From: Thermoanaerobacter sp. A7A
Lineage (GTDB): Bacteria; Bacillota; Thermoanaerobacteria; Thermoanaerobacterales; Thermoanaerobacteraceae
Assembly (NCBI RefSeq): GCF_000445185.1
Contig: NZ_AVAF01000093.1
Span: forward strand, 1 to 33,356
Direction of reading: 5' to 3'
Length of the DNA stretch: 33,356 bases
Below, piece by piece: positions 6,908-15,872 of the stretch (its first letter is position 1; every line of letters begins with the position of its first letter). The notes under the pieces are model-generated. The model was not told the DNA's origin. It saw nothing but the letters and a program-made list of their open reading frames with translations, and did no database searches. The position numbers and the translations under genes are program-made.

Positions 6908-8080
6908 TTAAGTTATAGTAACTTTGCCGTATATTCCTCCTCCTCCCGCTGAAACATCCAATTTCCCTTCTCTTCCTCTCAAAATATTTAATGCCTTTGA
7001 AGTTCCTATCACTTTCTCTAATTCTTCATAAGGTACATGATGCAAAGCATACAATTCACTTCCAAAGTAATTCACCAATTTTTCGATAGTCTTACCTCCA
7101 ATATTAGGAATAAATTCTAAGGGAATTTGATAGACATATAAAGGTCTAAAAGGAGGATGTTTTGTATCATAATCTTTAATTTCCTCTATTCTGTCCTTTA
7201 CACCTAAAACTATATTTGAACTTCCACATTTTAAGCATTTTTTTACAGGAGGTCCTTCCTTCGCAATATAGCCACAATCCAAGCAAAAAGTTCTGTGGTA
7301 TTTCCCTAATTTAGGATTTAAGCCATAATTTTTTACAATTTCTCTTCCCTTTTCTCTTTTTATAGCCAACAAAATCTCCTCAAAATTTGCCTCTTTTATA
7401 TCAAAAACATTAAACTCTCTGCCTATTTTTTCTAAAGAATGGGCATCTGAATTGGAAAGAAAAGTTTTATTTTGTAACTCCTCAATCTGATCAGCCATAT
7501 CAGAGTCCGCGCTAAGGCCTAACTCTACTCCATAAATATATTGATAAAAATCTTTAAAGACATATTTAAGCCTATCAGTAGAACTGCCATAATAACTTTT
7601 AAAGGGAGTAAAAACATGGGCGGGAATCACAACCCCGCTGTATTTTTCTGCGATTTCAACAACTTGCACACTTGTAAGATTTACTCGTTGAGAGCTTAGA
7701 TTTATATTTTTAATGTATTTAGAAATTTCTTGAGAAAACAAAGAAATACTCTCAATATCTCTAAAATAACATGTTAAATGAGGAGAACCCTTTTCCTCTT
7801 TGCCAATTTCTATTTCACTGCCTAAAATCAAAGTAACTTTATTTTTATACCTAAATCCTCCTTCTTCAAGGGAGAATAATATTCCTTCTTGTATATATTC
7901 TTTTAGCTCCTCCAAAATAAGAGGAGAAGCACCATCTACAATGCCAACTATATCAATTCCCTTTAATATACTTTTTTCCAATATATTTAAAACAGTTAAA
8001 TTTTTTGAGGCCGCAATTTTTACAGGAGCTCCTTTTATACTCCTTGCAACATGAACATGCAAATCTCCGTAAAATCTCAT
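6908..8080 (-). CDS. Endonuclease Q family protein (PHP domain, zinc ribbon, HhH)
   Basis: 390 aa. Members of this family (Pyrococcus EndoQ) nick DNA 5' of deaminated bases and abasic sites. The N-terminal PHP metal-binding domain starts with GDLHVHVA (5-12), followed by GSEIEIG, VVIPAHVF and LSNSDAHS, which carry its His/Asp/Glu ligands. A CxxC...CxxC zinc ribbon (CLDCGY, CLKCGS) lies near residues 270-295. A helix-hairpin-helix-like region (IPNIGGKTIEKLVNYFG) follows near 330-350, then a Gly-rich SAGGGGIYGKV tail. The ATG overlaps the Nudix stop codon (ATGA), so the two are translationally coupled. The exact substrate in this organism is inferred. Confidence 0.88.
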   Translation of the reverse strand: MRFYGDLHVHVARSIKGAPVKIAASKNLTVLNILEKSILKGIDIVGIVDGASPLILEELKEYIQEGILFSLEEGGFRYKNKVTLILGSEIEIGKEEKGSPHLTCYFRDIESISLFSQEISKYIKNINLSSQRVNLTSVQVVEIAEKYSGVVIPAHVFTPFKSYYGSSTDRLKYVFKDFYQYIYGVELGLSADSDMADQIEELQNKTFLSNSDAHSLEKIGREFNVFDIKEANFEEILLAIKREKGREIVKNYGLNPKLGKYHRTFCLDCGYIAKEGPPVKKCLKCGSSNIVLGVKDRIEEIKDYDTKHPPFRPLYVYQIPLEFIPNIGGKTIEKLVNYFGSELYALHHVPYEELEKVIGTSKALNILRGREGKLDVSAGGGGIYGKVTIT

Positions 8081-8616
8081 AAACTACTCCTCATTTTTAA
8101 ATAATATAAAATTCCAATTATCGTTTTAGAATCTTTTATTTGATTTTGTAAAATCATTTCCCACAATTCCTCTGGAGTATATTCATATACTTCTAAAAAT
8201 TCATCCTCATCAGGTTGAGCAGTGTATTTTTTTAAATCTTTTGCAAAATACAAATACATTTTTTCATTAGAAAAACCGGGAGTAGTATAAAAAGTAATCA
8301 ACTGCTTTATAAAACCTGCTTCATAACCTGTCTCTTCTAATAACTCTCTTTTAGCACAAATCAAAGGGTCTTCACCCTTTTCTAATTTTCCTGCAGGTAT
8401 TTCTAATAAAGACTCCTCTGCAGGTTTTCTATACTGTTTGACTAATAAAATCTTTCCTTTTTCATTAACTGCTACTATGGATACACCGCCAGGATGCTCA
8501 ACTATTTCTCGCGTAGTAACTTTTCCATTAGGCAGTTTTACCTCATCTACTCTTAAATTTATTATTTTCCCTTCAAAAATCTTGTTGGTGTTAACTGTAA
8601 CTTCTTTTTGTTCCAA
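8077..8616 (-). CDS. Nudix hydrolase, probable ADP-ribose pyrophosphatase
   Basis: 179 aa. Complete Nudix box (G-x5-E-x7-REL-x-EETG) in GKLEKGEDPLICAKREL and the following LEETGY. It is preceded by LLEIPAG and followed by FYTTPGFSNEKMYLYFA, both typical of the ADP-ribose pyrophosphatase (NudF/YqkG) group, which hydrolyses ADP-ribose to AMP and ribose-5-phosphate. The start codon is TTG at 8616, with AGGAAG about 8 nt upstream; the overlapping ATG is out of frame. The stop overlaps the endonuclease Q-like start. Confidence 0.9.
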   Translation of the reverse strand: MEQKEVTVNTNKIFEGKIINLRVDEVKLPNGKVTTREIVEHPGGVSIVAVNEKGKILLVKQYRKPAEESLLEIPAGKLEKGEDPLICAKRELLEETGYEAGFIKQLITFYTTPGFSNEKMYLYFAKDLKKYTAQPDEDEFLEVYEYTPEELWEMILQNQIKDSKTIIGILYYLKMRSSL

Positions 8617-8682
8617 AATTCATCTTCCTTTCTATGTATAATTTTAGCAATAAATATATACTATAGAAATGAGGTGAGAAAA

Positions 8683-8805
8683 ATGATTATAGTGGGAAAC
8701 ACTCTTTATTATGCTGGAAAATTTTCCACACTATTATTTTTATTAAAGAAACTAAATAAAAAATACAAAACTTTAGGAGAAGTAATTAAATCAGCTTTCC
8801 AATAA
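8683..8805 (+). CDS. Possible small protein, 40 aa, unknown function
   Basis: The only credible plus-strand ORF. ATG 8683 is preceded by GAGGTG at 6-nt spacing, a strong ribosome site. The product begins MIIVGNTLYYAGKFSTLL, with one moderately hydrophobic stretch, a lysine-rich centre (KKLNKKYK) and a C-terminal GEVIKSAF. It lies in the gap between the Nudix gene (divergent) and the DUF3866 gene (convergent). Its last 15 bases overlap the 3' end of the DUF3866 gene. TATACTATAG lies 16-25 nt upstream of the start, but no convincing -35 is visible. I do not recognise a family. Confidence 0.5.
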   Translation: MIIVGNTLYYAGKFSTLLFLLKKLNKKYKTLGEVIKSAFQ

Positions 8806-9867
8806 TTTAAAAGACACATAAAGGGCTGCAGCTCCACAAGCATTAAAAAAGTCTGGCTCCTTTTCATAACCTCTTCCCATTGTTGACAAGTTAAAGTCAG
8901 CTTCTTCTATGTATTTTCTTATAATTTCAGCTTCAATAAATTCTATTTTATATCGCGAAAATACAGGATTTGAATTTATCTGCTCCTTTATTATTTTTTC
9001 TTTTTCTTCTTCCATTGTAGGAAAAGTCAAAACACAGGAACTGTTACACAGCTCTAAAACAGTTATAGTATGGTGACTAATCCCTTGATGTCTCTGCCTT
9101 TTATCATTAAACCCAATTCTTGGGATAAGTACAGGCTTACCTCCTAATTTATTTGTAGCATCTATTATATGGGCTTGTTCTACCCCTGAAAACCCATATT
9201 TGGTGCCTGTGCCTACTATTCCCGGTCCCATCGCTACTATAACAACATCTGTTTTTAACACTTCCTTTGCACCTATCAAAGCAGTATAAATATTTACACA
9301 CTCATAATCTCCTCCAAAAGCATGTCCAATTGTAACTGTTTTATCTATTATTCCCCTCTTTTTAAGCTCAAAAACTGTATTGCTGAAACTAATAGGCAGA
9401 CATCCTCCATCTGTCATCACATATGTAATTTTAAGGTCAGGATTTGTACTTTTTAGCACTAGGGCTACAGGCGCTACCATACTGTGAAGTTCTCCAACTA
9501 TTACAGGTAAATCTTCTAAACTTTCAAACTCTTCAAAAGCAGTATGATAAGGACTGTTTTGCTCCTCCATAGTCAACATATTTATCTGAAAAGGCGTGTA
9601 TCTCAATTTCATAATATGCCCATTTCCCACAGCATCGTATTCAGAGTATTTGAGATTTACAACTATAAAGTCATAGCCACCTGTCCCAAGATTTAAAAGG
9701 CGAGCAGTTCGGTTTACATAAACTTTATCTCCTACTTCTATTTTACCAGTTATATCGTCATAATTTAAAGCTAACGCCTTTTCTCCCTCTGACTCAACTT
9801 CCACAACAGTTATACCTTCTCTTTGTGCAACAATTTTACTTACTTTAGCTAAATAAACGCTAATCAC
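8791..9867 (-). CDS. DUF3866 family protein
   Basis: 358 aa, function unknown. The N-terminal ~70 residues look like a small beta domain (ITVVEVESEGEKALALNYDDITG, then GDKVYVNRTARLLNLGTGGYDFIV). The rest holds Gly-rich nucleotide-binding-like loops (VIVAMGPGIVGTGTKYGFSG), GHAFGGDYECVN and the conserved RIGFNDKRQRHQGISHHTITVL. I assign it to DUF3866 by recognition. No signal peptide or membrane segment. Its ATG is 1 nt from the GT4 stop codon, so the two are probably coupled. Confidence 0.8.
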   Translation of the reverse strand: MISVYLAKVSKIVAQREGITVVEVESEGEKALALNYDDITGKIEVGDKVYVNRTARLLNLGTGGYDFIVVNLKYSEYDAVGNGHIMKLRYTPFQINMLTMEEQNSPYHTAFEEFESLEDLPVIVGELHSMVAPVALVLKSTNPDLKITYVMTDGGCLPISFSNTVFELKKRGIIDKTVTIGHAFGGDYECVNIYTALIGAKEVLKTDVVIVAMGPGIVGTGTKYGFSGVEQAHIIDATNKLGGKPVLIPRIGFNDKRQRHQGISHHTITVLELCNSSCVLTFPTMEEEKEKIIKEQINSNPVFSRYKIEFIEAEIIRKYIEEADFNLSTMGRGYEKEPDFFNACGAAALYVSFKLLES

Positions 9868-9868
9868 A

Positions 9869-10681
9869 TTATCTTTCTCCTTTTCTTCCTAACATATCGA
9901 GGTAATTTAAAAATTTATTTTTTTCGATTAAAGCAGTTAAAGAATATTTTTCTGCAAAAATATGTAATAAAATTAGCAATGCCAATATTATCAACTTGCC
10001 ATATAAATCAAAAATAAGAATACTGCTTATTCCCAAAGACATTCCTAAAACATTTGATCCAGTGTCCCCCATCATCACATTTGCTTTTAAATCTTCTGGA
10101 AAATACACTAAAAGAATCATAGTCAGCAAGACTAAGAAATGGGGATGGGTTTTCCCGATTATTAGAAAAATTAAAGAAATAACCAAAAAAGTTTTTCCGC
10201 ATCTTCCAGGTCGCAAGTCTACAAGGTTTAAAAAATTCGTAAAAAGTGCAATTATCAAGGTATTTATTATCAATTCCTCTATATTATTTTTTCCAACATT
10301 AAAACTCACATAAAAAGCAATTAAAATTCCTGATAAAGCCTTTAAACTGCCTGTAGTAGGCTTTCCTTTTAAAAGCATAGTTATATGACCCTTTAGCCCT
10401 CTTACACTTCTGTCTCCTAATACATCATCTATAAAACCGACAAAAGAAATCAGTGATAAGCTCAATAAAATTACCTCTTGATATTCTATTCTAACTCCAA
10501 ATAAATTGAGAAGTACAATTGACACAAATAAAGCAGGAACAAATACAATACCACCACAAACAGGTATCATAACTTTTTTATAGTTTTCCTTCAAACACAA
10601 AGGCTTGTTAATAATGCTATAAAAAAGCTTTTTTGTTATAACTGTCATTATTAAAGGAATTAATATTTTAGTCCAAAACAC
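9869..10681 (-). CDS. Glycosyltransferase family 4-type membrane protein (MraY/WecA-like)
   Basis: 270 aa polytopic membrane protein with about eight hydrophobic segments. Polyprenyl-phosphate sugar-1-phosphate transferase signatures are visible: GFIDDVLGDRS (Asp-rich loop, about residues 82-92), NFLNLVDLRPGR (similar to the NxxNxxDG motif but reading LRPG) and MGDTGSNVLGMSLG. Family members move a sugar phosphate from a UDP-sugar to undecaprenyl phosphate. It is shorter than MraY (about 320 aa) and the substrate is unknown. Start GTG 10681 follows AGGTGAGATA. It lies between GT2 and DUF3866 genes in an envelope cluster. Confidence 0.8.
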   Translation of the reverse strand: MFWTKILIPLIMTVITKKLFYSIINKPLCLKENYKKVMIPVCGGIVFVPALFVSIVLLNLFGVRIEYQEVILLSLSLISFVGFIDDVLGDRSVRGLKGHITMLLKGKPTTGSLKALSGILIAFYVSFNVGKNNIEELIINTLIIALFTNFLNLVDLRPGRCGKTFLVISLIFLIIGKTHPHFLVLLTMILLVYFPEDLKANVMMGDTGSNVLGMSLGISSILIFDLYGKLIILALLILLHIFAEKYSLTALIEKNKFLNYLDMLGRKGER

Positions 10682-10692
10682 TATCTCACCTG

Positions 10693-11379
10693 CTATTCTT
10701 TAATATTCTTTGAAAACAACTTATACACTAATACTTTTAGTATATCCCAAAACTGCTTACCTCTGTGCAGGAAGCCTTTCAAGTTTCTCCCTGTAACAGA
10801 GTGCGTCATATTCACTTCTACTTCTTTTATTTTATACCCTTTCTTTAATATATCTATTGTCATACCAACTTCTATTCCAAAACCTTTATAAAAAGTTTTT
10901 AAACTCTCTAAAACCTCTTTTTTAAAAGCCCTTTGACCTGACAAGACAGATTCAATTTCATATCCTGTAAAGTATTTTACTCCTTTTCTGGCTAAAGTTT
11001 TAACAAAGCCAAATCCAGCTTTTATATTTGTCTTTGGAAATTTAGCAATTGTAACATCTGCTTCTCCCTCAAGAACAGGCAATATAAGTTTTTTGACTTC
11101 TCGTGACGAAAGACCTACATCTGCATCTAAAAAAACTATCACATCATTTTTTGCATATTTCAAGCCTTCTTTTAAAGCTGTCCCTTTGCCAACATTTCTC
11201 TTCATATTGACTATTTTAGCTCCTGCTTTTCTTGCCTTTTCAGCAGTACTATCAGTTGAGCCATCATTTATTACGATGACTTCATCAACTTCTTCAACAT
11301 CTTTTAATCCCTTTATGGTATCAATTATTCTTTCTTCTTCATTGTAAGCAGGTATCAGCACACTAACTTTTTTCTTCAT
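10693..11379 (-). CDS. Glycosyltransferase family 2
   Basis: 228 aa GT-A fold enzyme. IPAYNEEERI (9-18) is the nucleotide-sugar binding start. VINDGSTDSTAEKA and the VFLDADVGL metal-binding segment (around 83-91) follow, then SGQRAFKKEVLESL near the acceptor site. No membrane segment is obvious. The DPM1/DPG-synthase-like branch, which transfers sugar to a lipid phosphate, is plausible given the adjacent lipid-phosphate sugar transferase, but the substrate is not readable. ATG 11379 has GAGGGT upstream; 10 nt from the SteB-like gene. Confidence 0.88.
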   Translation of the reverse strand: MKKKVSVLIPAYNEEERIIDTIKGLKDVEEVDEVIVINDGSTDSTAEKARKAGAKIVNMKRNVGKGTALKEGLKYAKNDVIVFLDADVGLSSREVKKLILPVLEGEADVTIAKFPKTNIKAGFGFVKTLARKGVKYFTGYEIESVLSGQRAFKKEVLESLKTFYKGFGIEVGMTIDILKKGYKIKEVEVNMTHSVTGRNLKGFLHRGKQFWDILKVLVYKLFSKNIKE

Positions 11380-11389
11380 CTATCTACCC

Positions 11390-12316
11390 TCACTTTTTAG
11401 AATTAGCAGAGGAATTATGTGTAGAATTGTCAGTATTCATAAAAGAATCTGGCATTAAGCTCATTGCACTTTGCTTAATTCCATAATTGCCTTCTTTACC
11501 CTCCATTACCATTATAAGCGACGTCTGCCCTATTATATCCTCCACATTATCTATTGTGGAAATATGCTGTTTTTTATACGCATCAATATAGGAATATTTA
11601 GTATCACTTTGTTCAACACCTACAATAGGAACATTAAGTAGCTTCACTTGTTTTATAATGGGAATATCTATAGAAGCTACATTATTATCTTTATTATTAC
11701 TTCCTCCAGCTATAATTACAAAATCTGTATTACCTGGAATCCCTGTAAAATCTATATAACCATTTGTCTTTAAATAATTAATAAGGTCCACATCCTGACC
11801 TGTTACAATTGCATTAGCTAATTTTGAAACTACAAATTCATTCAAATGCTTTTCGTCTACTGTAACTCCATATTTATTAGAAAGGAAGTTTATTAAATTT
11901 TGCACTTCCAATTCATCGCCAGTATCAAAACTGTCTTTTATAACAGTAATCGACTCAATAGTAGCTCCTGCCTTTAAAAGAGCATTTCTCATGCCAGAAT
12001 ATATAAACTCATTTGTAGTTTCAATAATCGCTACTTTCACTCCCGTTAATCTATCAGCTACTAACTCAGGAAAAATAATTTGATGATATTGATTGTAATA
12101 CCCTATCTGTTTATTTAACTCTTGAACAGTGTTTTTTAAATTATTATTTTCTGTTTGTAAATCCTTAAACTTTTGTTCTAACTCGTTTATAATTGCAGTT
12201 TGTTGCTCTGAAAAAACTTTTTGGCCATCTAACATAAAACCTATAAAAATTCCAATTCCTAAAGCAATAAAAATAGAAGCAATTGTCAAAACATAGTATT
12301 TAATATTTATATTCAT
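11390..12316 (-). CDS. SteB/MctB-like envelope protein
   Basis: 308 aa. One N-terminal membrane helix (about 7-29) is followed by a coiled coil (about 35-75, EQQTAIINELEQKFKDLQTE and on). The extracytoplasmic domain has MctB-family features: VKVAIIETTNEFIYSGM, FVIIAGGSNNKD and VPIVGVEQSDTKYSYID. The tail is Ser/Asn-rich. The family is often labelled copper transporter (MctB), but next to a SteA homologue it is better read as SteB, which pairs with SteA in actinobacterial cell-wall/division work. ATG 12316 has GGAGGA 7 nt upstream, and 12 nt separate it from steA. Confidence 0.82.
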   Translation of the reverse strand: MNINIKYYVLTIASIFIALGIGIFIGFMLDGQKVFSEQQTAIINELEQKFKDLQTENNNLKNTVQELNKQIGYYNQYHQIIFPELVADRLTGVKVAIIETTNEFIYSGMRNALLKAGATIESITVIKDSFDTGDELEVQNLINFLSNKYGVTVDEKHLNEFVVSKLANAIVTGQDVDLINYLKTNGYIDFTGIPGNTDFVIIAGGSNNKDNNVASIDIPIIKQVKLLNVPIVGVEQSDTKYSYIDAYKKQHISTIDNVEDIIGQTSLIMVMEGKEGNYGIKQSAMSLMPDSFMNTDNSTHNSSANSKK

Positions 12317-12328
12317 AGAAAGTCCTCC

Positions 12329-13450
12329 TCAAAATCCGATTAAAAGGCGAATTCTAAGTTGTAATAGTTTCAATAGCTGCTGCATAGGTGGTGAAAAATA
12401 CGCTATTACTCCAAGAGGAATCAATGCTGCCAGTATAATGCTAAATATATAAGAAATTTTAAAAGTTTCTCTGTACAGCTTATTTACTCCTTTGGCATCG
12501 ATTAATTTTTCTCCTACTTTTAATCGCACTAAAAAAGTGCTTGACATTCCTTTTCTCCCTTTTTCCAGAAAATCAATCATGCTGGAATGGGTCCCTACAG
12601 CCACAATTAAGTCAGCACCTTTTTCAAAAGCCAAAAGCATAGCTATATCTTCACTTGTACCTGGAGCCTTAAAAATTTCCGCTTTAAGGCCTAATGCCGT
12701 TACTCTTTCCAAGCCCGGCGCTCTTCCGTCGGGATAGGCATGAACAATAATTTCCTTAGCCTTTTTTAAAGCCTCATCGCTTACACTGTCCATATCTCCA
12801 ATGACTATGTCAGGAACAAGGCCAAACTCTAAAAGAGCATCTGCCCCTCCATCTACCCCTATTAAAATCGGTTTTACATCGTTAATATACTGTTTTATTG
12901 TAAACAAATCTTCTTTGTAATCCTTTCCTCTAACAACCACAAGAGCATGTCTATTTTTAAAACGAGTTTTAGTATTAGGTAATTCAACACCACCCAAAAT
13001 AAAATATTTTTCTTTTTTTGCATATTCCAATGTATTTTCAATAAATTTATCTAATTCAACACCTATGTTTTCGCGACTTTCCTGCAATTTATAGTTTATA
13101 ACGTCCTTTGTAAGAAGTTTCCCGCTTTTTATAAACACACCATCTTTATATATTTCATTATCTATTATAGTGATTTTGTCATTTTCTTTCAACAAATCAA
13201 AAATATCCTTCCCAACATCGTCAATAATTGGAATTCCAGCCTCACATAAAATAGAAGGCCCCATGTTAGGATATCTGCCACTTATAGACTTATCAGCATT
13301 TATGACTGCCAAAACTTTTTTTTCAACTAAGGATTCAGCAGCCACTTCATCTATATCTCTATGGTCAATTATAGCTATTTCTCCAGAATTTAGTCTTTTT
13401 ACTAAATTTTTAGTTCTTTTATCCATTTTAATTGTACCTGTTATTTGCAT
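12329..13450 (-). CDS. SteA-like protein with thiamine pyrophosphokinase-like domain
   Basis: 373 aa. The N-terminal part carries VIDHRDIDEVAAESLVEKKV and SGRYPNMGPSIL. The central TPPK-like domain has ILIGVDGGADALLEFGLVPDIVIGDMDSVS, HAYPDGRAPGLERVTALGL and GTSEDIAMLLAFEKGADLIVAVGTHSS. C-terminal hydrophobic segments follow (ISYIFSIILAALIPLGVIAYF). Homologues are annotated as putative cytokinetic-ring protein SteA. The frame is open to 13480, but ATG 13450 follows GGAGG at 8 nt and is chosen. First gene of the envelope cluster, with its own promoter after the spo0A terminator. Confidence 0.85.
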   Translation of the reverse strand: MQITGTIKMDKRTKNLVKRLNSGEIAIIDHRDIDEVAAESLVEKKVLAVINADKSISGRYPNMGPSILCEAGIPIIDDVGKDIFDLLKENDKITIIDNEIYKDGVFIKSGKLLTKDVINYKLQESRENIGVELDKFIENTLEYAKKEKYFILGGVELPNTKTRFKNRHALVVVRGKDYKEDLFTIKQYINDVKPILIGVDGGADALLEFGLVPDIVIGDMDSVSDEALKKAKEIIVHAYPDGRAPGLERVTALGLKAEIFKAPGTSEDIAMLLAFEKGADLIVAVGTHSSMIDFLEKGRKGMSSTFLVRLKVGEKLIDAKGVNKLYRETFKISYIFSIILAALIPLGVIAYFSPPMQQLLKLLQLRIRLLIGF

Positions 13451-13488
13451 ACAAGCTTCCTCCATAAAGTAACATCCCATTGTTTATT

Positions 13489-13517
13489 ATTATAGCATAA
13501 AAAATTTTTACATGAAA
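13489..13517 (-). promoter_or_regulatory. Extended -10 sigma-A-like promoter of the steA cluster
   Basis: Minus-strand TGCTATAAT: a perfect TATAAT (13494-13489) with TG one base upstream makes an extended -10. The -35 candidate at 17 nt, TTTCAT (13517-13512), is weak. It lies about 40 nt before the steA start and after the spo0A terminator. Confidence 0.6.
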
Positions 13518-13540
13518 TAAAAAGTCAACATGTCAATCAC

Positions 13541-13584
13541 ATAAAATATGCCCTCTATTTGTTTTTTTAACAAACAGAGGACAT
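13541..13584 (-). terminator. Terminator after spo0A
   Basis: An imperfect stem pairs 13548-13564 with 13569-13584 around the core GTCCTCTGTTTG/CAAATAGAGGGC, followed on the minus strand by ATTTTATG. It lies about 105 nt after the spo0A stop codon. The U tract is short. I see nothing else in 13585-13688. Confidence 0.7.
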
Positions 13585-13688
13585 AACTTATTTGTCGCCG
13601 TGAAAATTCAATATTTATCGCCCTATTTTATGTTTGTTGCCCTTTTGAAATGGGAGGTTAAAAAAGAGAAAGCAGGTATCTACCCCTT

Positions 13689-14471
13689 TTACCCCGCTTT
13701 CATCCCCAACCTCAATTTATCAGCAATAAGCGCAATGAATTCAGAATTTGTCGGTTTACCTTTTTCGTCATTTATAGTATATCCAAAAAGTTCATTTAAA
13801 ACCTCTGTTTTGCCCCTGCTCCACGCAACTTCTATTGCATGCCTTATAGCTCTTTCTACTCTGCTAGGAGTAGTATTGTACTTTTCAGCAATTTTAGGAT
13901 ATAACATTTTAGTTACAGAATTTAAATATTCCATATTGCTAATAACAAGAGAAATAGCATCTCTTAGATACATATAGCCTTTTATATGAGCTGGTACTCC
14001 TACCTCATGAATAATTTCTGTAATCATTGCTTCAAGGTCATAATTTTTCTTCGCTTTTACCACAGGAAAAACAGTCTTTGATACTACATTTAATTCTGGT
14101 TCCATAAGCTCAGAAATCCTTTTTGACAACATAGCTAAATCAAAAGGTTTTAAAATATAATAATCTGCTCCTAATGCAATAGCCCGTTGAGTTATTTTTT
14201 CTTGGCCTACTGCAGATAAAACTAAAATTTTAGGCTTTTTTAATTGTTCTTCATTTATCTTTTCCAAAACACCAATGCCATCTAAATAGGGCATTATAAT
14301 ATCTAAAATTAACAAATCTGGCGATTGATTTTTAATGAGTTCAATCGCTTGGTTGCCATCATTGGCAACACCTACCACTTCAATATTTTCTTGAGTAGAT
14401 AAATACTCAGCTAAAATAGTAGCAAACTCTTTGTTATCATCTGCTATTCCTACTCTAATCTTCTTAACCAA
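13689..14471 (-). CDS. spo0A: Sporulation transcription factor Spo0A
   Basis: Master response regulator of sporulation (260 aa). The receiver domain (about 5-125) has the acid pocket D11-D12, phospho-acceptor D57 (LLILDIIMP), S86 and K108 (YYILKPF). The C-terminal effector domain (about 145-260) carries the Spo0A-specific DNA-binding signature, starting [19 protein letters not shown] and continuing with [39 protein letters not shown]. The start ATG is at 14471, with GGGAGG upstream; an alternative TTG lies close by. It is preceded by spoIVB, the order conserved across spore formers, and has its own sigma-H promoter. Confidence 0.98.
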   Translation of the reverse strand: MVKKIRVGIADDNKEFATILAEYLSTQENIEVVGVANDGNQAIELIKNQSPDLLILDIIMPYLDGIGVLEKINEEQLKKPKILVLSAVGQEKITQRAIALGADYYILKPFDLAMLSKRISELMEPELNVVSKTVFPVVKAKKNYDLEAMITEIIHEVGVPAHIKGYMYLRDAISLVISNMEYLNSVTKMLYPKIAEKYNTTPSRVERAIRHAIEVAWSRGKTEVLNELFGYTINDEKGKPTNSEFIALIADKLRLGMKAG

Positions 14472-14509
14472 TTATTTAACCTCCCATTGCTAATATTAGT
14501 ATATAATAT

Positions 14510-14538
14510 TTATTCTACATAATATTTGAATTTCCTTC
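14510..14538 (-). promoter_or_regulatory. Sigma-H promoter of spo0A
   Basis: On the minus strand, GAAGGAAAT (14538-14530), an 11-nt spacer and GTAGAATAA (14518-14510). Both boxes match the sigma-H consensus RNAGGAWWW and RNNGAATWW at all positions, with the same spacer length as at spoIIA. spo0A has a sigma-H promoter in Bacillus. Confidence 0.8.
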
Positions 14539-14556
14539 TTTTTCCCTTAAAAATTT

Positions 14557-15870
14557 TTAGTTATTTGTAAAAACCTGCTTATTATTAAGCAGCGTATTCA
14601 TTTCATTAATCATCCATTCTGCATAAACAGCATATCCTTTTGTAGGGTCATTCACAAAAACATGAGTAACTGCTCCTACCAGTTTTCCATCTTGTATAAT
14701 AGGACTACCACTCATACCCTGTATTATGCCTCCAGTCTTTTTTAATAAATTCTTGTCAACAATTTTAATTATCATACTTTTAGGGCTAGGAGTTTCTTGA
14801 TACACTTTTTTGATAATTTCAATATCAAATTGCTGTATACCTGTATTATCAATGGTAGCCAATATTTTAGCTGGCCCTTCTTTTATTTGGCTTTGATATG
14901 CTATAGGAATTTCTCCATACAAATCGTTCTTAAAGTCTTCATACATATTCCCGTAAATTCCAAATTCAGTGTTTTTTAATATATTACCTATTGTATCAAC
15001 TTCTTCTAAAAAAATCCCTTTTAATTCCCCGGGTTTACTTCTTCTTCCATGGTCAATAGAAGTAATTCGAGAATTCATAATTTCTCCATTTTCTACTGAT
15101 AACATGTGACCAGTATCTATATCAGTTATAGCATGACCTAAAGCTCCATACATCTTACTAGCAGGATAATAAAAGGTTAAAGTACCTATACCAGCAGTGT
15201 GGTCTCTCACCCAAAGACCTATTCTGTATTGTTTATCCTCTTTTGACTTTATAGGATAAATAGTAGTATAAAAAATATTATTTTTTCTGTTTATTTTTAA
15301 TTTTAAAGCTTTCCCTTGTAATTCATTTGCAATGTTAGTGATATCTTCTGCTTGCTTTATTTCTATGCCGTTGACTTCTAATATTATATCTCCTATCTGT
15401 ATTTTCCCTTGCTTATAAGGACTATAAATTTTACCGTCCTCACCCATTATATCTGAATAGCCTACTACTAATGCTCCCTTGGTATTTAAATTAACCCCTA
15501 TCGCTTGGCCGCCCGGTACTACTTTTATTGTCGGAACGATGTCAACACTGATATACTTTATAGGAAATATTCCAAAGAGCTTAAAATCCAAATTTACTGT
15601 GCCAGTGTTTACTGCTTCTATAGTAATAGGTTCTTTCAAATTTAAAACATTTTTATCTTCTGTATCATTAATTTTTAAAAAACCTTTTTTATCAGCTTGA
15701 AAACTTACTTTTATTGGTATATTAAAGTTATAATTAACTTTTTCTCCTTGAAAAAATTTAAAACTTGAGGGAGTTTTCGCTATATCTTGTATAGGAGTAA
15801 AATAATTTGCAAATACTAAAAAAAAGCTTAAGAATATAAAAAGTAACAATTTTACTGTATTTTTTGTCAT
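14557..15870 (-). CDS. spoIVB: SpoIVB serine peptidase
   Basis: 437 aa secreted forespore protease (family S55) that cleaves SpoIVFA and so triggers pro-sigma-K processing in the mother cell. It has an N-terminal membrane anchor/signal (about 7-22) and a PDZ domain (about 120-205, with QGKIQIGDIILEVNGIEIKQ). The peptidase domain has His246 in YGALGHAITDID and the nucleophile serine in GMSGSP (385-390). The DPTKGYAVYAEWM tail is typical. ATG 15870 follows AAGGAAG. It lies between recN and spo0A as in Bacillus. Its ribosome site is in a 14-bp inverted repeat. Confidence 0.97.
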   Translation of the reverse strand: MTKNTVKLLLFIFLSFFLVFANYFTPIQDIAKTPSSFKFFQGEKVNYNFNIPIKVSFQADKKGFLKINDTEDKNVLNLKEPITIEAVNTGTVNLDFKLFGIFPIKYISVDIVPTIKVVPGGQAIGVNLNTKGALVVGYSDIMGEDGKIYSPYKQGKIQIGDIILEVNGIEIKQAEDITNIANELQGKALKLKINRKNNIFYTTIYPIKSKEDKQYRIGLWVRDHTAGIGTLTFYYPASKMYGALGHAITDIDTGHMLSVENGEIMNSRITSIDHGRRSKPGELKGIFLEEVDTIGNILKNTEFGIYGNMYEDFKNDLYGEIPIAYQSQIKEGPAKILATIDNTGIQQFDIEIIKKVYQETPSPKSMIIKIVDKNLLKKTGGIIQGMSGSPIIQDGKLVGAVTHVFVNDPTKGYAVYAEWMINEMNTLLNNKQVFTNN

Positions 15871-15872
15871 CT

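Noticed and set aside
10008..10202. Second minus-strand ORF inside the GT4-type gene
   Set aside because: Out-of-frame overlap with a well-supported membrane enzyme, no ribosome site and no family features.
13600..13977. Plus-strand ORF of 125 codons opposite the 3' end of spo0A
   Set aside because: Mostly antisense to the Spo0A DNA-binding domain, with no recognisable protein features; a shadow frame.
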